Assembly (NCBI GenBank): GCA_916048095.2
Contig: OU696571.1
Location: 8,258,501 to 8,322,500 of the forward strand
Length of the DNA: 64,000 bases
Direction of reading: 5' to 3'
Source: Sacculina carcini
Lineage: Eukaryota; Arthropoda; Thecostraca; Sacculinidae
Below are positions 50,560 through 60,604 of the stretch, piece after piece. The translations under genes and the position numbers were made by a program. Positions within the stretch are counted from its first letter, which is position 1; each line of letters begins with the position of its first letter. The notes under the pieces were generated by a model. It ran no database searches, was not told the DNA's origin, and saw only the letters and a list, made by a program, of their open reading frames with translations.

Positions 50560-53445
50560 CCACAGCCACATTGTTTCTCCTCCACTGCCACCTCTCTTCA
50601 TCAGAATTCGTTCTCTAGTTCTCCTTCGCTCACCTTTGCTCTTTTAAATATAAGGTCTTGCCGTTACAAAGCTCACTATTTATCCCATCTCTGTTCATCA
50701 CATAATATTGATATCCTTTGCCTAACAGAAACTTGGCTTTTTGATACCGACATCTCTTCTTTTGTTGCTCATATACCTAGTAGTTTTGGTTTTCTGCACA
50801 TGTCTCGTTCAAGCCTTATCTGCTCCCGTGGCGGTGGTGTTGGTTGTATCTATGCAAAATCACTGTCCCTTTCGCTAATTCCTGATCTTAAATCTGCCTA
50901 TTCTTCTTTTGAATTCATTGCCCTTGCATTGTCCGTACCTTCTCGTCCTAAGCTCTGCATAATTGTTGTCTATCGACATAATCACCCAGGAACTACGTCT
51001 GCATTCTTTGATGAATTCTCTGATCTTCATGAATCTGTGACGAAATTATTCTCAAATAGATATCTAATCGTTGGTGACTTCAACTTCCCTTCCTCTAATG
51101 TATACTTCTCTCAGTTTTGTTCCTTCGTTGACTCTCATGCGCTTTGCTCTCCGATATCTTCCCCCACTCATTTGTCGGGTCATATTCTTGACCTGCTTCT
51201 TTTTCCTGTGCCAACTATCTCCACTGACTTAGCTGTACCGAAAGTTGAAGTTTTCCCTCCCGATCGCTCATTTTCGGATCATAGCTTATGCCTATTTGAC
51301 ATTCCGTTACCTTCTAAATCATCTAGTATGTTTCTTCATTCATTCAGATCGTATAGAAACTTTGATCCTGGTGTATTCTTATCATTTCTTACATCTCGGC
51401 TACCTTCTCATGTGTTTTATTCACTACCAGCTGACGAAGTATATTCTTGTTTTTCCATGGTTCTTTCTGATATTAATGATACCCTTTTTCCTTTGAAAAC
51501 TTGTTCCCGCACATACATGCCCATTCCATGGTTTAATGCTGAACTTCTCTCTTTGAAACGCTTTCAACGCCGGTCTGAACGTTTGTGGCGTCGCTCAAGA
51601 TCTGAGTCGAATTGGTCCGCCTACTGCTCGTCTCGTGCAGCTTATCTGGCCGCTCTCTCTGATGCTAAGTGCTCTTTCTACAAATCTAAACTGACCTCAC
51701 TTTCGGTCTCACAGAAACTGCTCTGGTCGACTCTAAACACTATTTCTGGCCGTCGTTACACATCTACAACGTGTTCAACCACTGCTTCTGAATTCGCAAC
51801 GTTCTTCTTGAACAAAGTGAAAACTACAGATGAAAGCATTCCAGCTACACATCACAAAATCACACACTCTACTTCATCAACTACTCTCTCTTCCTTTACT
51901 CATATCGTCCTCTCTGATATCCTAGCCTTACTTTCATCAATAAAAATATCTGCCTCTCCCGCCGATCCTATTAATTTTAAGGCCTTCTCTCACTCGATTA
52001 CTCTATTCGCTCCCTACTTTTTGTATATAGTAAATCTCTCATTACTTCATGGTTCTTTTATACCTGAAAAACATGCTATTGTCTACCCAATTTTGAAAAA
52101 ACCAACACTTGATTCTTCCATCATCAAAAATTATCGTCCTGTTTCAATTATCAATCTCACCTCCAAGTTGTTAGAATCCGTTATTTTCTCCCAACTTTCT
52201 CCTCTTATTAACGATGTTTTAGATCCTTACCAGTCTGGCTTCCGACCTTTCCATTCAACTGAGTCTGTTCTCACATCTGTTGTTGACGTTGTGTTATCTC
52301 ATTTCTCCTTCCGCCATTCTGTCCTAATTGTTATGTTGGATATGTCATCAGCGTTTGATTTAGTAAACCACAAAATCTTGCTTGATGATTTATCGCATCT
52401 TGGTCTCTCTTCCACGGCATTTTCGCTCATGCGCTCTTATCTTTCAGGCCGTTCTTACTCCGTTAAATTTAATTCTGTTGTTTCCGATCGTGTTCCTTTA
52501 AATTCAGGAGTTCCTCAAGGCTCAATTCTCGGTCCCACTATTTTCAACCTGTATATGTCCTCACTGTGTCCTATTCTTAAACGTTATTCTGTGGCTTTTC
52601 ATATCTATGCCGACGACATTCAACTGCTATGTCCACTTCCGTTTCCCTATTCATCCTATATGTCTGAACTTCTATCGGATATTTCATCATGGGCTGCTTC
52701 TCGTCGTCTTCTCATAAATTCTTCTAAAACTGAATTCATGGTTTTTCACCCTCCTCGTCTAACTCCACCTACTCTTCCATTTCCTTTACGTTCGTCAGTG
52801 CGAAACTTGGGTGTAATTATGGATTCCTCTCTCATCTTTAGCAATAATATTAGTTCTGTCACACGTACATGCCGTCTTATTCTACGCGCGCTGTATCCCA
52901 TACGTCCATTCCTCGACCAAGCGTCTGCCATCAAGCTCATCAAAACACTGGTTTTTCCTCGAATAGATTATTGTATTGTTTTATATTTTAGCACTCCGCG
53001 ATGCTATTTGAAACCATTTCAGACGGTGATCAATCAATGTTGTAGATTTGTCCTCTCTCCCGTTGTTTGTGTTCATACATCTCATCATTTGTACAATCTT
53101 CGTTGGCTACCTATTATTCCGCGAATTCATTTCCGTCTCTCCTGTATTATTTTCAAACTGCTGAACGGCATCTATCAGCCTGAATATCTTGTACGTTTGT
53201 TATCTCGTGTCTCAAATCCCAACAGCCGTATTTCACGTCCTCTACAATGTCCTAGAGCGTTGTGTGAATCCCCCTGGTCAGCAAAATCATTTACCTTTTT
53301 TGCCCCTCGTTTCTATAACTCACTTCCATCTCATGTCCTTCTATCTCCCTCTTTCTCTTCTTTCACTTCATCTCTGCGCACATACTTATTCTCTAAATCT
53401 TTTGATCGCTCATCTCATTGCCTTACACCATATGCCAAGATTTAG
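50557..53445 (+). CDS. LINE-2 ORF2: AP-type endonuclease and reverse transcriptase
   Basis: Open for 963 codons after TGA 50,554. Endonuclease: LLNIRSCRYK (Asn), CLTETWLFDTD (Glu), GGGVGCIYA, VVYRHNHPG, IVGDFNFPSS (Asp-Asn), FSDHSLCLFD (SDH). RT: KNYRPVSIINL, DMSSAFDLVNHKIL, GVPQGSILGP, HIYADDIQLL (catalytic), C-terminal thumb and FYNSLPSHV. The first in-frame ATG (50,800) lies after the endonuclease Asn and Glu motifs, so an AUG start there would give a broken nuclease. Jockey/CR1-group by motif style. All catalytic motifs are present. Confidence 0.9.
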   Translation, partial: LPQPHCFSSTATSLHQNSFSSSPSLTFALLNIRSCRYKAHYLSHLCSSHNIDILCLTETWLFDTDISSFVAHIPSSFGFLHMSRSSLICSRGGGVGCIYAKSLSLSLIPDLKSAYSSFEFIALALSVPSRPKLCIIVVYRHNHPGTTSAFFDEFSDLHESVTKLFSNRYLIVGDFNFPSSNVYFSQFCSFVDSHALCSPISSPTHLSGHILDLLLFPVPTISTDLAVPKVEVFPPDRSFSDHSLCLFDIPLPSKSSSMFLHSFRSYRNFDPGVFLSFLTSRLPSHVFYSLPADEVYSCFSMVLSDINDTLFPLKTCSRTYMPIPWFNAELLSLKRFQRRSERLWRRSRSESNWSAYCSSRAAYLAALSDAKCSFYKSKLTSLSVSQKLLWSTLNTISGRRYTSTTCSTTASEFATFFLNKVKTTDESIPATHHKITHSTSSTTLSSFTHIVLSDILALLSSIKISASPADPINFKAFSHSITLFAPYFLYIVNLSLLHGSFIPEKHAIVYPILKKPTLDSSIIKNYRPVSIINLTSKLLESVIFSQLSPLINDVLDPYQSGFRPFHSTESVLTSVVDVVLSHFSFRHSVLIVMLDMSSAFDLVNHKILLDDLSHLGLSSTAFSLMRSYLSGRSYSVKFNSVVSDRVPLNSGVPQGSILGPTIFNLYMSSLCPILKRYSVAFHIYADDIQLLCPLPFPYSSYMSELLSDISSWAASRRLLINSSKTEFMVFHPPRLTPPTLPFPLRSSVRNLGVIMDSSLIFSNNISSVTRTCRLILRALYPIRPFLDQASAIKLIKTLVFPRIDYCIVLYFSTPRCYLKPFQTVINQCCRFVLSPVVCVHTSHHLYNLRWLPIIPRIHFRLSCIIFKLLNGIYQPEYLVRLLSRVSNPNSRISRPLQCPRALCESPWSAKSFTFFAPRFYNSLPSHVLLSPSFSSFTSSLRTYLFSKSFDRSSHCLTPYAKI

Positions 53446-53757
53446 CTGCTCAAAGTGCACTCTCATCTTTTGCTTGCCTTTGTTTTTTTGCATTCACGTG
53501 TTTTTTTGTGTCCTGTAAGCAATTTTTCTATCTCCTATCTCTACCTGATTATCTTTGTACTGAAAATGTGTGTGGATTTCTTATTCTTACTGTGTGTGTA
53601 TGTTTTGCTCTGATGATTATTTATTGCGCTCAATGTTTGTTTCATATTGCGTCGACGTGTAGCTTTTGTTTTTTTCTGTGCTATTTTTGTTCTTTTGTAA
53701 TCGCGCCATTGTTGCTATGTGCGCTAAATCAAATACATGTTGTTGTTGTTGTTGTTG

Positions 53758-55345
53758 TAAAATTCAGTAGTTTACTTTGTTCCCAGTAGCATTTTACCCG
53801 CCCGTCGTGCGGAACAATTCATGTGTAAATATTGAGGACAATACAGCCTTTATATTCAGTATAGTGTAGCATTAATTAAACTGTACGCAATAAAACCAGA
53901 TCATCCATGCTTGGAGCTAATATGATACATTCTTAATTGTGATTGGGCTTCAGTGAAATTTAATCGGTGTATATTCCTGTGTAATCGCAAGTGCGCATAA
54001 TAGCTGTTGAATTGGCAATATGTCCTTTTGACTTTACACCGCCGTAACCTCCTTCAGATACACTTTGGAAAATTAAAAATTATACTGCATTGTAGAAAAA
54101 AAATTTCCAGCACGATGGTGTAATTTATTTTTATGTGTAACAAATAGTTACTGGAAAATATTAGTAAAATTAAATAATTTTAGTCGCCCGGTGTTCAAGT
54201 GTAATTTTGGATGTATTTGAGAATTTTGCCAATTTTACACGTTTTTTGTATCATTTGTGGGTATAAATTATAGCTTTCCTTGTAGAACACATATTTATCT
54301 ACACAGTAGTATATTCCTGTGTAATCGCAAGTGCGCATAATAGCTGTCAAATTGGCAACATGACATTTTGACTTTACACCGCCGTAACTTCCTTCAGATA
54401 CACTTTGTAAAATTACAAATTATACGGTATTGTAGAAAACAAGCTCTACAGCACGATGGTAGAATTTTTTTGTGTGTAACAAAAAGTTACTGAGAAAAAG
54501 TAGAAAAACGAATAAATTTTAGTCGCCCGGTGTTCAAGTGTAATTTTGGATGTATTTGAGAATTTTGCAAATTTTACACGTTTTTTGTATCATTTGTTGG
54601 TATAAATTATACCTTTTCTTGTAGAACACAAAATTATCTACACAATAGTATAATTGTTATAGCTGTACCATTGCTGGCTTATGAGGAATAGATAGCGAAA
54701 TATTGACCAAAATATTCACGTTTTTTGTGCTAATTTTGCCTTTTTGGCTTTGTCATTCACACTTCACACCGCCGTAACTTTTTTCAATACACTTTGGAAA
54801 ATTAAAAATTATACCTTGTTGTAGAAAACAAAATTCCCAGCATGATCGTATTATTTATTTATATGTGTGATGATTAGTTTTTGAGAAATAGAGAAAAAAG
54901 TATAGAAAATTGGACGCGTGGAGTTTAAATATTATTTTGAATGTAGATTTATTTTTTTCCATTTTACATGTTTTATATTCAATTTTTGGGTATGAATTAT
55001 AATTTGTTGAGTATAACAGAAACTTTTCTACACAGTGGTATAATTAGTATAGTTGTACCATTGCTGGTTTAGGACGAGTAGTCTGCAGAATATTGACCAA
55101 AATTTTCGCATTTTTCAGGGTTCATTTTGTCTTTTCACCGCTTTAACTTTTTTTGGTTTAATTTTTAAAATTTAGCATATCCTGTAGACAAGAACATTTC
55201 CAACGTAATGGTATGAATTGTTAGCGGGTAGGCCAAGTGGTTCCTGAGTAGCAGCTTGCAGAATATGGACCAAGGAGGGTGGGACACACAGACACACAGA
55301 CACACAGACACACACACACAGACACACAGAGGTTCTCTTTTATAT
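53758..55345 (-). repeat. R2 copy, 5' part
   Basis: Reverse complement of the 39,040-41,000 type, with the GC box at 53,797 and units of about 350-400 bp (TTACACCGCCGTAAC, GTCGCCCGGTGTTCAAGTG), ending in a CAGACACA-rich tract and AGAGGTTCTCTTTTATATATA. Confidence 0.8.
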
Positions 55346-55355
55346 ATATAGATAA

Positions 55356-55402
<47 letters not shown>

Positions 55403-55798
55403 CGCGTGTGTAAGTGTATATATTAGTATGTATCCTCCTGTTCGATGAACGTGTTGCGCTCCAGGATACCCCTTTAGCCACGCGCGGCACGCTCTGCACC
55501 TACACACGCTCTGCACATACAAACGCTCTACACAGACACACGCTCTTCCACCACAACGACTGCAAGCTCGTGCTATTGCCGGGGGCAACTTTCGGTGAGC
55601 TCAGCGATATTTGATATCGGTCTTTGATAATGCAGAACATTATTCGATATCGCTCGTGCAGACTGGTCATTCAGCAGCGAGACTCTTCACGCACCGCTTC
55701 TGCTCCCGCGCTGCACTAATCGCACTTCGTTTTGTCAACGCCACCTAGATACAGGCAACGCCACCTAGATACAGGCAACGCCACCTAGATACATGAAA
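55346..55798. other. (AT)n/(TG)n microsatellite and non-coding insert with 20-bp triplication
   Basis: (AT)n at about 55,365-55,392, then (TG)n. CGCTCTGCAC/ACACGCTCT words recur at 55,485-55,550, and CAACGCCACCTAGATACAGG is repeated three times at 55,738-55,795. The flanking R sequence is shared on both sides, so this segment interrupts an R copy. No gene. Confidence 0.6.
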
Positions 55799-56033
55799 AG
55801 AATATTTTCTACACAGCGCTATAATCTGTATTGCTTTATCATTTCTGGTTTAGGAGGACTCGATGGCAGAATATTGACCAAAATTTTCGCATTTTCAGGG
55901 TTCATTTTGTCTTTTCGCCGCTATAAATTTTTTTAATTTCATTTTTAAATTAAAAATGTAGCCTAAAGTGTAGACAACAAAATTTCAAACGTGATGGTAT
56001 AAATTGTTAGCGGGTAGGCTAAGTGGTGGTATA
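55799..56033 (-). repeat. R-family fragment
   Basis: Matches 55,020-55,240 (TTTCTACACAG, TATTGACCAAAATTTTCGCA, GTTAGCGGGTAGGC). It ends where the LINE-3 tail begins. Confidence 0.7.
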
Positions 56034-56327
56034 TAACAACAACAACAACAACAACAAACATGTATTTAATATAGCGCACACAATAGTTACAAGCGCGCGA
56101 CACGCAAAATAATACTGGAGCAAGTGGGAAATTTGGTCAATTGCGCAGGTTGGGTGAAGTAAAAACATGCAGCGCAGAACAGAAACACAAACATGTAGCA
56201 ATTATGAGTCCGGAATATGTAACTAAAATGTGCAAAAAAGAGATAAATCATTAAATAAAAGGAAAAACGGATTAAATCAATATCAATAGGAAGAATAAAT
56301 CAATTATAACATTGCCAACAAGTAAAC

Positions 56328-59252
56328 TTAAGAAGACTCTGAGGCCAAAGAAAGGAAATGTTTGTGCAGCTCAGAGGAGAAAGATGAGTAGGATTTCATT
56401 CGGAGGAGGCGAGGAGGAAGTGAATTATAAATGCGGGGTGCAGAAAAAAAGAATGATTTCGCAGACCAAGTGGATTGGTTCAACGCAGGGGGACAGATTA
56501 GAGGAGTAGGATGGCGACGTGAACCAGAAGTACTCTCTTGAACCAGAAGTAGTGAGCGTAGATAGGCCGGGGGTGAAGGACAGTGAAGGATTTTGTACAC
56601 CAAACAGCAAATTTTGTAGCGAATTCGGAAATGAGCAGTGAGCCAACCAAGGCGGTGAAGGTGAGCTGAAGTAGGCGTTTTGGGAGGAAGTTTAAGAACG
56701 AAGCGACAGGCAAGGTTGATAATGGATTGTAGATGGCGGATACTTTTGAGGGGAAGGTGAAAAAACAAGGAGTTACAGTAATCTAGGCGAGTGAAAATGT
56801 AAGAATTGACGAGAAGAACAGCCGAAGATTCGTCCAAAAGAGAACGTATGGGATACAATTTTCTCAGAATGAAGCGGCAAGAGCGAGTGAGTTGAGAAAA
56901 GTGTTGAGAAAATGATATTGTTGGATCAAATGTGATGCCAAGGTTGCGAATTTGAGCAGCTAGAGGCAAGGAGACAGTGGTAGGGGTTATCCTTGGAGGA
57001 TGAAAAGCTAAGTAGACAGTTTTGTCGTGATTAAGAAGGAGGTATCTGGAGGCAGCCCATGACGAAATATGGGAAAGAAGTTTAGATACTAAAGAAGAAT
57101 TATGTAAAGATAAGGGAAAGTAAATTTGTACATCGTCAGCATAGACGTGAAAGGAAATAGGGTATTCTCTGAGGACAGAACAAAGGGACGAGACGTAGAG
57201 GTTGAAAAGGAGTGGTCCCAGGAGAGAACCCTGTGGGACGCCAGAAGTCAACGGAACATTGACAGACATCCGGGAATTACAGCGGACAGAAAAGGAACGT
57301 TTATGAAGGTAGGAAGAGACAAGAGAAAGAGCTGAGGAAGAAAGGCCAATATGGGCGAGATCTTCACAAAGAATGGAATGATTGACGAGATCAAAGGCAG
57401 ATGAAAAATCTAATGATATTAGAAGAACAGATTTGCCGAAGGAAAAGTTGGAAAAAATGTCATTAGTGAGGCGAATAAGGAGAGTTTCAGTTGAATGATT
57501 TGACATGAAGCCTGATTGACAAGGATCAAGGACCGGAGTAATAATCGGACGAAGTTGTTCAAGGATAGCGTGTTCAAGAAGTTTAGAAGGAAGCGTAAGC
57601 ATAGATATAGGACGATAGTTGGAGGGGATGGCAGGATCAGCATTAGGCTTCTTCAGTATGGGTGTGATTATAGCATGCTTAGAAGCTAGAAATTGACCAT
57701 GAAGAAAAGAGGAATTAACCATATGGGTGAGAATGGGAGCAAGGAGGAGGATCGAATCAGAGAGAGCGGAAAAATTAATAGGATCCGAGGGGCTTCTTTT
57801 GTTGCGGAGTTTGAGGAGAAAACGAGATGTTTTATAGGGAGAAATTGGTACGAAGGCCGAAATAGAATTTGAGGAGGTAGGAAATGATAGAGGAAAATGA
57901 CTTTTTGGAATATTTGAGAGTATTGTATCAATTTTTTGAGTGAAAAAAGAGGAGAATTGATCAGCTGAAATCATTATTGGACTCCGGGAGGCACTACCAG
58001 TTATTGATTTCAGAGTGGACCACCGAGAGTGTGAACCCTTTCCCAGTGAGGATAGGTGAGAGGTGAAATAAATGGATTTGGCGGAAGCAAGAGAGGCGAG
58101 GAAGGAATTTCGAGCCGAGCAAAAGGTTGACCAGGACGAAGGAGAGCGAAAGCGCCTCCAGAGACGCTCCGTACGACGGCATTTGGAGCGCAGGAGGCGC
58201 AGATCTGAGGACCACCAAGGAGGGGGTGGAGATTCGCAGATAACTTTGATTTCACGGAGTGGAAAGATAAGATCATTTATATTTGAGAGGTAATCTGAGA
58301 TAAAGTTTGGGAGTGATAGAGGACTGAGGAAAACATAACTAAGAGGAGATAGGAAGCGTTCGACAAGAGAGGAGAAGTGAGAAGAATTGAAATTCTTGTA
58401 GTTGCGTGAAAGAATAACCCTAGAGGAAGATTTGGGAGAACGAGGGGACAAAAGTTGAAATGTGATAAGGCTATGGTCAGAAAAAAGAGGATCTGGGGGG
58501 TGGGTGAGTATGTCTGGGGAAATGAGTTTCGAAGAAGTCGGAGTGGAAATAATGAGATCCAGCGTGTGACCAGAAGTATGGGTAGCACCTGAGTTCAAGA
58601 CGAGAAGATCCCAAGAGTCGAGCAGAGAAATAAAATCACGTATGAGAGTTTGAGACGAAGGGCGATCAACCCAGATGTTGAAGTCGCCTAGCAGAATATA
58701 GTTATCAGAGAAATGTTGGGAAAGTAGTGAGATGAATTCGTCAAAGTCAGACAGGAAGAGTGAGGCGGTACCAGAATTATTATGACGGTATACCACTATA
58801 ATACCCAGGGTGGGAAGTGCTGGTAGAGACAGACAGAGTACTAAAAATTCGAAAGCAGGAGATGTAAAATTGAATTCTGTGAGGGTGGAGAGGGAAAGCG
58901 AGGCATTGAAAATGACGCCAACTCCACCGCCCGAAGGTTTCAATGATGAAGAAAGAGATCGACAGGCATGGAAGAAATTAAAAGACGGGGGAAGATGAGC
59001 TCTAAACGTGGGAACGTCGCTCTCCAGGAGCCATGTCTCGGTTAAGAACAAGAGAGAAAGTTGATTGGAGAGTAGTGCATCAGATATATACAAGGATTTG
59101 TTACGGGCCGATCTGGTATTGAACAAACCAAGAGAAATGTGCTTACTAAAAGGAAGAGAGTTATGAGAGGGAAGACGTTGAGAAAAGTCGTGATGAGGAA
59201 ATGAGCAATTCGGGTGCTTGATGGGTGAGGTGGAAGAATGGGCTGTAGGAAG
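56328..59252 (-). CDS. LINE-3 ORF2: AP-type endonuclease and reverse transcriptase
   Basis: Open for 974 codons, immediately after the ORF1 TGA and in the same frame. Endonuclease: LFNTRSARNKS (Asn), FLTETWLLESD (Glu), GGGVGVIF, VVYRHNNSG, LLGDFNIWVD (Asp-Asn), FSDHSLITF (SDH). RT: NYRPISMLTLPSKLL, LDFSSAFDLVNHSIL, GVPQGSLLGPLLFN, HVYADDVQIYF; C-terminal IYNSLPPRLL. I find no in-frame ATG until the linker after the nuclease (PIMISADQF), so AUG initiation could not make an active nuclease. Readthrough of the ORF1 stop is the simplest explanation. All catalytic residues are present. Confidence 0.92.
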   Translation of the reverse strand, partial: LPTAHSSTSPIKHPNCSFPHHDFSQRLPSHNSLPFSKHISLGLFNTRSARNKSLYISDALLSNQLSLLFLTETWLLESDVPTFRAHLPPSFNFFHACRSLSSSLKPSGGGVGVIFNASLSLSTLTEFNFTSPAFEFLVLCLSLPALPTLGIIVVYRHNNSGTASLFLSDFDEFISLLSQHFSDNYILLGDFNIWVDRPSSQTLIRDFISLLDSWDLLVLNSGATHTSGHTLDLIISTPTSSKLISPDILTHPPDPLFSDHSLITFQLLSPRSPKSSSRVILSRNYKNFNSSHFSSLVERFLSPLSYVFLSPLSLPNFISDYLSNINDLIFPLREIKVICESPPPPWWSSDLRLLRSKCRRTERLWRRFRSPSSWSTFCSARNSFLASLASAKSIYFTSHLSSLGKGSHSRWSTLKSITGSASRSPIMISADQFSSFFTQKIDTILSNIPKSHFPLSFPTSSNSISAFVPISPYKTSRFLLKLRNKRSPSDPINFSALSDSILLLAPILTHMVNSSFLHGQFLASKHAIITPILKKPNADPAIPSNYRPISMLTLPSKLLEHAILEQLRPIITPVLDPCQSGFMSNHSTETLLIRLTNDIFSNFSFGKSVLLISLDFSSAFDLVNHSILCEDLAHIGLSSSALSLVSSYLHKRSFSVRCNSRMSVNVPLTSGVPQGSLLGPLLFNLYVSSLCSVLREYPISFHVYADDVQIYFPLSLHNSSLVSKLLSHISSWAASRYLLLNHDKTVYLAFHPPRITPTTVSLPLAAQIRNLGITFDPTISFSQHFSQLTRSCRFILRKLYPIRSLLDESSAVLLVNSYIFTRLDYCNSLFFHLPLKSIRHLQSIINLACRFVLKLPPKTPTSAHLHRLGWLTAHFRIRYKICCLVYKILHCPSPPAYLRSLLLVQESTSGSRRHPTPLICPPALNQSTWSAKSFFFSAPRIYNSLPPRLLRMKSYSSFSSELHKHFLSLASESS

Positions 59253-59258
59253 TCACGC
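59250..59258 (-). promoter_or_regulatory. LINE-3 TGA CTT: candidate readthrough stop
   Basis: GCG TGA CTT (stop at 59,253-59,255) joins ORF1 and ORF2 in one frame of about 1,350 codons. The C after TGA is the leakiest fourth base. Confidence 0.55.
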
Positions 59259-60380
59259 AGAAGAACAATGGGAAAATGAAGGAGACTGGGCTGGAGGAGC
59301 TACAATGGTGCGCTGTCGGATCGATTTTTTCACGGCGACGAAGGAGGGACACTGAGGCGAAAACGATGAGTGATTGGCGGGGCGATCGTGTCTTACACAA
59401 TTGGCGCAACATTTTTTAGTCTTATCCGGACATTGCGAAGAATGGTGTGCCCCAGCACAGTGGCCGCATGTGATGGCATTGGAGGGGGCACAGCGGTTTT
59501 TCTTGTGGCCGAGGCCGCAGCAGTGGGAGCAGCGCGCTACCCAGAAACGATCATAGACAGTGCAGCTGCACAAATCCACGAACAGGCGGTCTCCGGCAGT
59601 TTTGATGGCCCGTCGAACCTCTGGAGAAACACCCAGAACGGCATGCGAACGACCATACTTAGGTTTTGAAATGAAAAACAGTTTCATTTGCGAATCAGGA
59701 ACTGAAGCCAAGCAGGGGTTTTTCATTTTCAAAGAGCTCAGTAGCTGATCAGGCGAAGACACTGGTGGGATGTTGGCCACAGTGATTTTGGGGAGAATTG
59801 ACGCCTGCCCCAGGACCGATACTTCCACATTGTCCAAGTTGTTGAGCGCAATCTCAGCCTCGGTTCTGGCGTGTGCAGTCGAGCAGTGCAAAACTAAGCC
59901 ACCGGTCTTTGTTTGGCGGGATTTAGCAACTGGGACTGCTTTCAGGCGACTCTTCACGTCATCCATCTTCACAGATCCGGCGCCCTTTTGCTTCACAACC
60001 AGAGGGTACGAATGCACGCCTTCCTCCTTGTTTTGCGAGTCGTTCACTTGAGAGACCGACAAGGAAGCACACACAGAAGCGTGCACAGATCTGAGGTCGT
60101 CGGTGAGTTCCTCCTTCATTTTGGCGAGGCGAGAGTCGATAACTTCGGTAATTTTCTCAACTGCCAGTGGCGCGCAGCGCGACGAAACGTAGTCAGACTT
60201 GCAAGTCACGCAAATCCAAAACAGCTTGTGTTTTCGTATTGCGTTATACGCCGGAGTGGACAAGGCAGCGCATGTGAGGTGGAAGTAGCTCCCGCATCCT
60301 TCACAGTGAATGTGCGGGGCAGAGTTGAGGAGCTCGCCACATGTGCAGGTACGGTCAGTCGGTGGAGACAGAGTGGCCAT
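59253..60380 (-). CDS. LINE-3 ORF1: PHD-finger and zinc-knuckle RNA-binding protein
   Basis: 375 residues from ATG 60,380 (MATLSPPTDRTC); the frame is open 45 codons upstream, but this is the ATG just before the first domain. PHD-like finger: CTCGELLNSAPHIHCEGC, YFHLTC, WICVTC (C4HC3). A middle region (LKAVPVAKSR, VLGVSPEVRRAIKTAGDRLF) resembles the RNA-binding part of Jockey/R1-type gag, followed by zinc knuckles CSHCCGLGHKKNRC and CGHCAGAHHSSQC and a further Cys/His cluster. It would coat LINE RNA. Ends ...SFSHCSSA, then TGA. Confidence 0.9.
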   Translation of the reverse strand: MATLSPPTDRTCTCGELLNSAPHIHCEGCGSYFHLTCAALSTPAYNAIRKHKLFWICVTCKSDYVSSRCAPLAVEKITEVIDSRLAKMKEELTDDLRSVHASVCASLSVSQVNDSQNKEEGVHSYPLVVKQKGAGSVKMDDVKSRLKAVPVAKSRQTKTGGLVLHCSTAHARTEAEIALNNLDNVEVSVLGQASILPKITVANIPPVSSPDQLLSSLKMKNPCLASVPDSQMKLFFISKPKYGRSHAVLGVSPEVRRAIKTAGDRLFVDLCSCTVYDRFWVARCSHCCGLGHKKNRCAPSNAITCGHCAGAHHSSQCPDKTKKCCANCVRHDRPANHSSFSPQCPSFVAVKKSIRQRTIVAPPAQSPSFSHCSSA

Positions 60381-60586
60381 GATGAGTGCGGGCGAGTCCG
60401 TGTGTCGAAGCGATGTGTAAGGCAGAGCAACGGAGTACAATGGTACACCCTGACAGGGAGGGTTAATCCTCTGCCGGTGGGAGAAACCAGCACAAAAACA
60501 GGGCCGCGAGAACACGGGCGCTCAAGCAAACAGGGACCAACACAAGACACAACCTAACTCGACGACAGCACAAACAAGACTGAATA

Positions 60587-60604
60587 TATATATATATATA
60601 TATA
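60587..60604 (+). repeat. (TA)n tract between LINE-3 and R3
   Basis: About nine TA units at the LINE-3 5' end and the R3 3' end. Confidence 0.8.

Larger units (their letters stand above)
50529..53757 (+). mobile_element. LINE-2: LINE with intact ORF2, truncated in ORF1
   Basis: Target duplication about GTAAA (before 50,529 and after the (GTT)n tail). The 5' end lies within the last codons of ORF1. ORF2 encodes endonuclease and RT; the 3' UTR ends ACATG(TTG)n. Closely related to LINE-3 and to 30,088-32,310. Confidence 0.9.
56034..60583 (-). mobile_element. LINE-3: full-length LINE, both ORFs open
   Basis: Minus strand: 5' end near 60,583 next to (TA)n, ORF1 60,380-59,253, ORF2 directly after in the same frame, 3' UTR and (GTT)n tail at about 56,060-56,036. 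The tail and protein identity link it to LINE-2. Flanking TATATA on both sides may be the target duplication. No lesion seen: a potentially active copy. Confidence 0.9.

Noticed and set aside
50800-50802. ATG 50,800 as the natural start of LINE-2 ORF2
   Set aside because: The frame is open 82 codons upstream and contains the endonuclease Asn and Glu motifs, so this ATG is internal.
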